From Eubacterium sp. (GTDB taxonomy: Bacteria; Bacillota; Clostridia; Peptostreptococcales; Anaerovoracaceae): a stretch of DNA of 18,230 bases. Location: NCBI GenBank assembly GCA_017419895.1, contig JAFOKI010000132.1, positions 1 to 18,230 on the forward strand, read 5' to 3'. A model generated the notes under the pieces. The model searched no databases, was not told the origin of the DNA, and saw only the letters and a program-made list of their open reading frames with translations. Within the stretch, counting starts at the first letter, position 1, and the number at the start of each line of letters is the position of its first letter. Below, piece after piece: positions 15,123-18,230 of the stretch. The position numbers and the translations under genes are program-made.

Positions 15123-15464
15123 ATGCCGGGATATAGAAAACTGGGCAGAAATACCGCTCACAGAAAGGCGATGCTGAGAAACCTCGTCACCGACCTTTTC
15201 AGAGAAGGGCGTATTTCAACGACTAACATGCGTGCGAAAGAAGCGCGCAGAGAGGCTGAAAAGCTGATTACACTCGCTAAACGCGGCGATCTCCATGCCA
15301 GAAGACAGGTTCTTGGTTATATCTACGATGAGTCGGTAGTGACCAAACTGTTCGACGAGATCGCACCGAGATATGAAGGCCGTAACGGTGGTTACACAAG
15401 AATACTCAAACTCGGACCGAGAAGAGGAGACAACGCTGAAACAGTGTTCCTCGAGCTCGTATAG
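15123..15464 (+). CDS. rplQ: 50S ribosomal protein L17
   Basis: L17 is a 50S protein on the solvent side near the tunnel exit and the last gene of the cluster. The 113-residue product starts [20 protein letters not shown] and has [41 protein letters not shown], covering the family signature, then [24 protein letters not shown]. Length is typical (about 113-120). AGCAGGAGGTTAATT precedes the ATG. A strong terminator follows nine bases after the stop. Confidence 0.98.
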   Translation: MPGYRKLGRNTAHRKAMLRNLVTDLFREGRISTTNMRAKEARREAEKLITLAKRGDLHARRQVLGYIYDESVVTKLFDEIAPRYEGRNGGYTRILKLGPRRGDNAETVFLELV

Positions 15465-15472
15465 CAAAACCT

Positions 15473-15516
15473 GACCGCTATCGACCACGATAGCGGTCTT
15501 TTTCTTTTCTTTTTTG
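15473..15516 (+). terminator. Rho-independent terminator ending the ribosomal protein operon
   Basis: GACCGCTATCG (15473-15483) and CGATAGCGGTC (15488-15498) form a perfect 11-bp stem with an ACCA loop. The T-rich tract that follows (TTTTTCTTTTCTTTTTT) is ideal for factor-independent release. Confidence 0.96.
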
Positions 15517-15534
15517 GGTGTGAAGGGTTATAAT
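15506..15534 (+). promoter_or_regulatory. Probable promoter of trkA-trkH
   Basis: A consensus TATAAT is at 15529-15534. The best -35 at 17 bp, TTTCTT (15506-15511), is weak and lies in the T-tract of the terminator. Transcription would begin near 15541, some 48 nt before trkA. With the strong terminator upstream, a promoter here is needed for trkAH; the -10 box is the better-supported half. Confidence 0.5.
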
Positions 15535-15564
15535 ACCATAAAAAGCTAATGACTGTTTTGTTTT

Positions 15565-15586
15565 AGCAGGTAATCAGCAGGTAATC
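15565..15586 (+). repeat. 11-bp perfect tandem duplication at the trkA ribosome-binding site
   Basis: AGCAGGTAATC occurs at 15565-15575 and again at 15576-15586, immediately followed by ATATG with the trkA start codon at 15589. Each copy carries a weak AGG Shine-Dalgarno core; the downstream copy is at usable distance (AGG at 15579-15581, seven bases before the ATG). Confidence 0.9.
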
Positions 15587-15588
15587 AT

Positions 15589-16953
15589 ATGAATATAATT
15601 ATTGCAGGAGCGGGAAAAGTAGGCGCTGCTCTCGCCGCCGAACTTTCGGTCGAGGATCATAATGTTACGATAATCGATACAGACCAGAAAGTGCTTGCGA
15701 ATGCCGTCGAGACTATGGATGTGATGGCGGTGGCTGGTAACGGCGCAAACATGAAAGTGCTTCGTGAAGCCGGGATCGAATCCGCGGATCTTTTGATCGC
15801 GGCGACCAACCTTGATGAACTGAATATCCTTTCGTGCTTAACAGCAAGAAAGCTTGGTGTTGAAAGGACTATCGCGAGAGTAAGGATGCCGGAATACTTC
15901 GAGCAGCTCAGACTTATGCTGGATGAACTCGGGCTTTCGATGGTCGTTAATCCCGAGCTTGATGCCGCAAGAGAAGCGTACAGACTGCTTGAGTTCCCTT
16001 CGTTCCTAAAGAGAGAGACTTTTGCAAGGGGCCGGATCGAGATAGTAGGCATAAAGATCGACAGCGGTTCAAGGCTCGCAGGCGCGTCTTTGTTCAGATT
16101 CTATGAGATCGCAAAGGCGAAGGCAATGGTATGCGTGGTCGAAAGGGAAGACGGCGTGCATATCCCGACTGGATCCTTTGTTCTTGAAGAGGGCGACACA
16201 ATATATGTAACCGCGGACCTGCATAACCTGTCGGCGCTTGTCGAGAACCTCGGTCTCAATAAGAAGAAAATCAAAAGCGTCTTCATTATCGGCGGCTCCA
16301 GGATATCGTATTACCTCGCCAAACAATGTCTCGAGAACGGCATAGCTGTCAAGATCATCGAGCAGAACCACAAACGATGCATCGCGCTCGCAGAGGCTCT
16401 CCCGAAGGCGACTATAATCGAAGCCGACGGATCATCCAGCGATATTTTGAGTTCGGAAGGTCTCGGTGATTATGACGCGTGCGTCACGCTGACCGGAATC
16501 GACGAGGAAAACCTGGTACTCTCGCTGTACGCACAGGAACTCGGCGTGGAGAAGGTCATAACAAAGGTCAACCGCTCGCAGTATGACAACCTGTTCAACA
16601 AGATCGACGTAGGGTCTGTAATAAGCCCGAAGAGTATCGCAAGCGCGAATATCGTGAGATATGTCCGCGCGATGTCGACGGCTAATGAACTCGAAAGCGT
16701 GGTATCGCTCCATCCGATCGTGAACGGGAAGGTTGAAGCGCTTGAGTTCAAGGTCGACGAAGGCGACAGACATAGAAATGAACCGCTTGAGCACGTACCC
16801 ATAAAAAGTGGTATACTTGTAGCATGTATTAACAGAAGCGGTGGATATATCGTGCCAAAAGGGGACACGTATTTTTCGACAGGGGACACAGTGATCATCG
16901 TGGCTCAGGTGGGTCACCAGATCAAGGCGTTCAACGATATTTTCACGGATTGA
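15589..16953 (+). CDS. trkA: Trk system potassium uptake regulatory protein TrkA
   Basis: TrkA is the cytoplasmic gating ring of the Trk K+ uptake channel and binds NAD(H) or adenine nucleotides. The 454-residue product has two tandem RCK units. RCK-N1 has the Rossmann glycine motif GAGKVG (7-12), Asp30 at the end of strand two, AVAGNGAN (47-54) and AATNLDELNILSCL. RCK-C1 is about 140-225. RCK-N2 has the degenerate glycine loop GGSRIS (235-240), and RCK-C2 is about 370-450. The first site looks nucleotide-competent; the second lacks GxGxxG, as is often seen. Length is standard (about 450-460). It is first in a two-gene unit; trkH starts eight bases after the stop. Codon use is less AGA-biased than in the ribosomal genes. 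Confidence 0.95.
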   Translation: MNIIIAGAGKVGAALAAELSVEDHNVTIIDTDQKVLANAVETMDVMAVAGNGANMKVLREAGIESADLLIAATNLDELNILSCLTARKLGVERTIARVRMPEYFEQLRLMLDELGLSMVVNPELDAAREAYRLLEFPSFLKRETFARGRIEIVGIKIDSGSRLAGASLFRFYEIAKAKAMVCVVEREDGVHIPTGSFVLEEGDTIYVTADLHNLSALVENLGLNKKKIKSVFIIGGSRISYYLAKQCLENGIAVKIIEQNHKRCIALAEALPKATIIEADGSSSDILSSEGLGDYDACVTLTGIDEENLVLSLYAQELGVEKVITKVNRSQYDNLFNKIDVGSVISPKSIASANIVRYVRAMSTANELESVVSLHPIVNGKVEALEFKVDEGDRHRNEPLEHVPIKSGILVACINRSGGYIVPKGDTYFSTGDTVIIVAQVGHQIKAFNDIFTD

Positions 16954-16961
16954 AGGACTGA

Positions 16962-18230
16962 ATGAACAGAAAAATCATCGTAAACATACTGGGGATACTT
17001 CTGATGCTGGAAGCCCTGTTTATGATGCCGGCTGCGCTAGTGTCACTATACAAGCATGAACACGGAGTTTTTACCGCGTTCATCATTTCGATGGCATTGT
17101 CGTTCGTGGCCGGATTTACCATGTGGTGGATGACTAAAGACAGGAAGAACAAGTTCTATTCACGCGAGGGATTCGTAATAGTAGGTCTTGGGTGGATACT
17201 GGCTTCTATGGTCGGTGCGCTTCCGTTTGCTATAACCGGTCAGATACCGCACTATTTGGATGCTTTGTTTGAGGTCATATCCGGATTCACGACTACGGGA
17301 GCATCGATCCTCACGGAAGTTGAGTCCATGAGCAAAGGACTCCTGTTCTGGCGCAGCTTCACTCACTGGCTGGGCGGCATGGGAATGCTGGTATTCCTTC
17401 TTGCTGTCGTTCCTATGGGGAAGGGCGGCGGATACAGTACGTATCTTCTTCAGGCTGAGAGCCCGGGGCCGAGTGTCGGCAAGCTTGTTCCCAAAATGAG
17501 GAAGACCGCAATGATTCTTTACACGATATACATCGTGCTTACCATACTGGACGCGGTGCTGCTCATAGGTGGCGGGATGTCGCTGTTTGATGGGCTTTGT
17601 ACGGCTTTCGGCACTGCCGGTACGGGCGGTTTTGGGGTAAAGAATGATTCGATAGCGGGATTTTCCCCATATATCCAGACAGTCACGACGATTTTTATGC
17701 TGCTGTTCGGCGTCAATTTCAGTTTGTATTTCCTTTTGATCGCAGGCCGTGCGAAAGAAGCGATCCGCAGCCAGGAGCTTCACACGTATATTCTTCTGTT
17801 CGTTGCCTCGGTCGTTATGATAACAGTGAATATCCTTCCGCAATACGGCATGCACGTCATGAGTTCGCTGCATGACGCGGCGTTTGCGGTATCGACCGTA
17901 ATGACGACGACCGGATACAGCACCGCGGATTTCGCCAGCTGGCCGGAGTTTTCCAGATCGATACTTCTCGTTTTGATGGTGGTTGGCTCCATGGCGGGAA
18001 GCACGGGCGGCGGTATAAAAGTCATCCGTTTCCTTATCATAATGAAAGTCATGAACGCGAGGCTCAAGCATGCTATCCATCCGCACAGTATCAGCCTTGC
18101 GAGGGTCGACGACCGCACTATTACCGGAACGACGGTGCAGTGGATATACTTCTTCATGTCAGCCTACGCCGTTATCGTGGTAGTATCATTCATTTTTATA
18201 TCATTGGACAACTTCTCGATGGAGACCAAC
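16962..18230 (+). CDS. trkH: Trk system potassium uptake channel TrkH, 3' end beyond the window
   Basis: TrkH is the membrane subunit of the Trk K+ uptake system, gated by TrkA. An open frame of 423 codons runs from ATG 16962 to the window edge without a stop. The protein is strongly hydrophobic and contains three of the four expected selectivity-filter loops: SGFTTTGAS (Gly113), GTAGTGGFG (about 217-225) and MTTTGYST (Gly318). The gating-loop sequence GSMAGSTGGGIK follows the third. HWLGGMGMLVFLLAVVPMG is also typical. Family length is about 480, so roughly 60 residues with the fourth filter loop are missing off the edge. AAGGA upstream is a modest ribosome-binding site; the start eight bases after trkA fits coupled expression. 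Confidence 0.95.
   Translation, partial: MNRKIIVNILGILLMLEALFMMPAALVSLYKHEHGVFTAFIISMALSFVAGFTMWWMTKDRKNKFYSREGFVIVGLGWILASMVGALPFAITGQIPHYLDALFEVISGFTTTGASILTEVESMSKGLLFWRSFTHWLGGMGMLVFLLAVVPMGKGGGYSTYLLQAESPGPSVGKLVPKMRKTAMILYTIYIVLTILDAVLLIGGGMSLFDGLCTAFGTAGTGGFGVKNDSIAGFSPYIQTVTTIFMLLFGVNFSLYFLLIAGRAKEAIRSQELHTYILLFVASVVMITVNILPQYGMHVMSSLHDAAFAVSTVMTTTGYSTADFASWPEFSRSILLVLMVVGSMAGSTGGGIKVIRFLIIMKVMNARLKHAIHPHSISLARVDDRTITGTTVQWIYFFMSAYAVIVVVSFIFISLDNFSMETN

Noticed and set aside
17160..18086. Minus-strand open frame of 308 codons opposite trkH
   Set aside because: Translation is strongly charged and unstructured (His/Arg/Lys-rich), the mirror of a hydrophobic membrane protein; trkH on the plus strand carries clear filter motifs.

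Overview
The window is a bacterial chromosomal segment dominated by one long, continuous ribosomal-protein cluster. It joins the S10, spc and alpha operons on the plus strand in canonical order: rpsJ-rplC-rplD-rplW-rplB-rpsS-rplV-rpsC-rplP-rpmC-rpsQ-rplN-rplX-rplE-rpsN-rpsH-rplF-rplR-rpsE-rpmD-rplO-secY-adk-infA-rpmJ-rpsM-rpsK-rpsD-rpoA-rplQ. Several points suggest a low-GC-lineage Gram-positive (Firmicutes, probably class Clostridia) of roughly 50% GC: strong AGGAGG ribosome-binding sites, a short zinc-binding S14, a zinc-less clostridial-type S4 encoded between rpsK and rpoA, and heavy AGA use for arginine. The genus cannot be fixed from the sequence.

Layout. Positions 1-124 hold the 3' end of a gene for a secreted or surface protein ending in an Ig-like (Big_2-type) domain, closed by a strong terminator. 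About 360 bases without a gene follow, containing one GC-rich inverted repeat. A near-consensus promoter (TTGCAT-N17-TATAAT, 519-547) then starts the S10 operon with a leader of about 230 nt rich in predicted hairpins. A second, 155-nt structured gap lies between rpsJ and rplC. From rplC to rpmJ genes are separated by 0-30 nt or overlap by 1 nt, except for a 76-nt gap before rpsH. A 178-nt gap before rpsM holds a probable internal promoter for the alpha-operon part. The cluster ends at rplQ with a perfect 11-bp terminator stem. Downstream is a separate unit for potassium uptake, trkA followed by trkH, with trkH running off the window end.

How the genes work together. Most products are structural proteins of the 30S and 50S subunits. 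They are joined by the translation initiation factor IF-1, the RNA polymerase alpha subunit, the SecY translocon channel and adenylate kinase. TrkA and TrkH form a K+ uptake system.

No novel protein system is visible. The parts least explained by standard annotation are the RNA-level ones: the S10 leader, the rpsJ-rplC spacer, and the small leaders before rpsH and rpsM. Protein-level and context oddities are a long Arg/Gly/Glu-rich tail on S3, the absence of map between adk and infA, and the unusual flanking genes (no fusA/tuf directly upstream, trkAH directly downstream).
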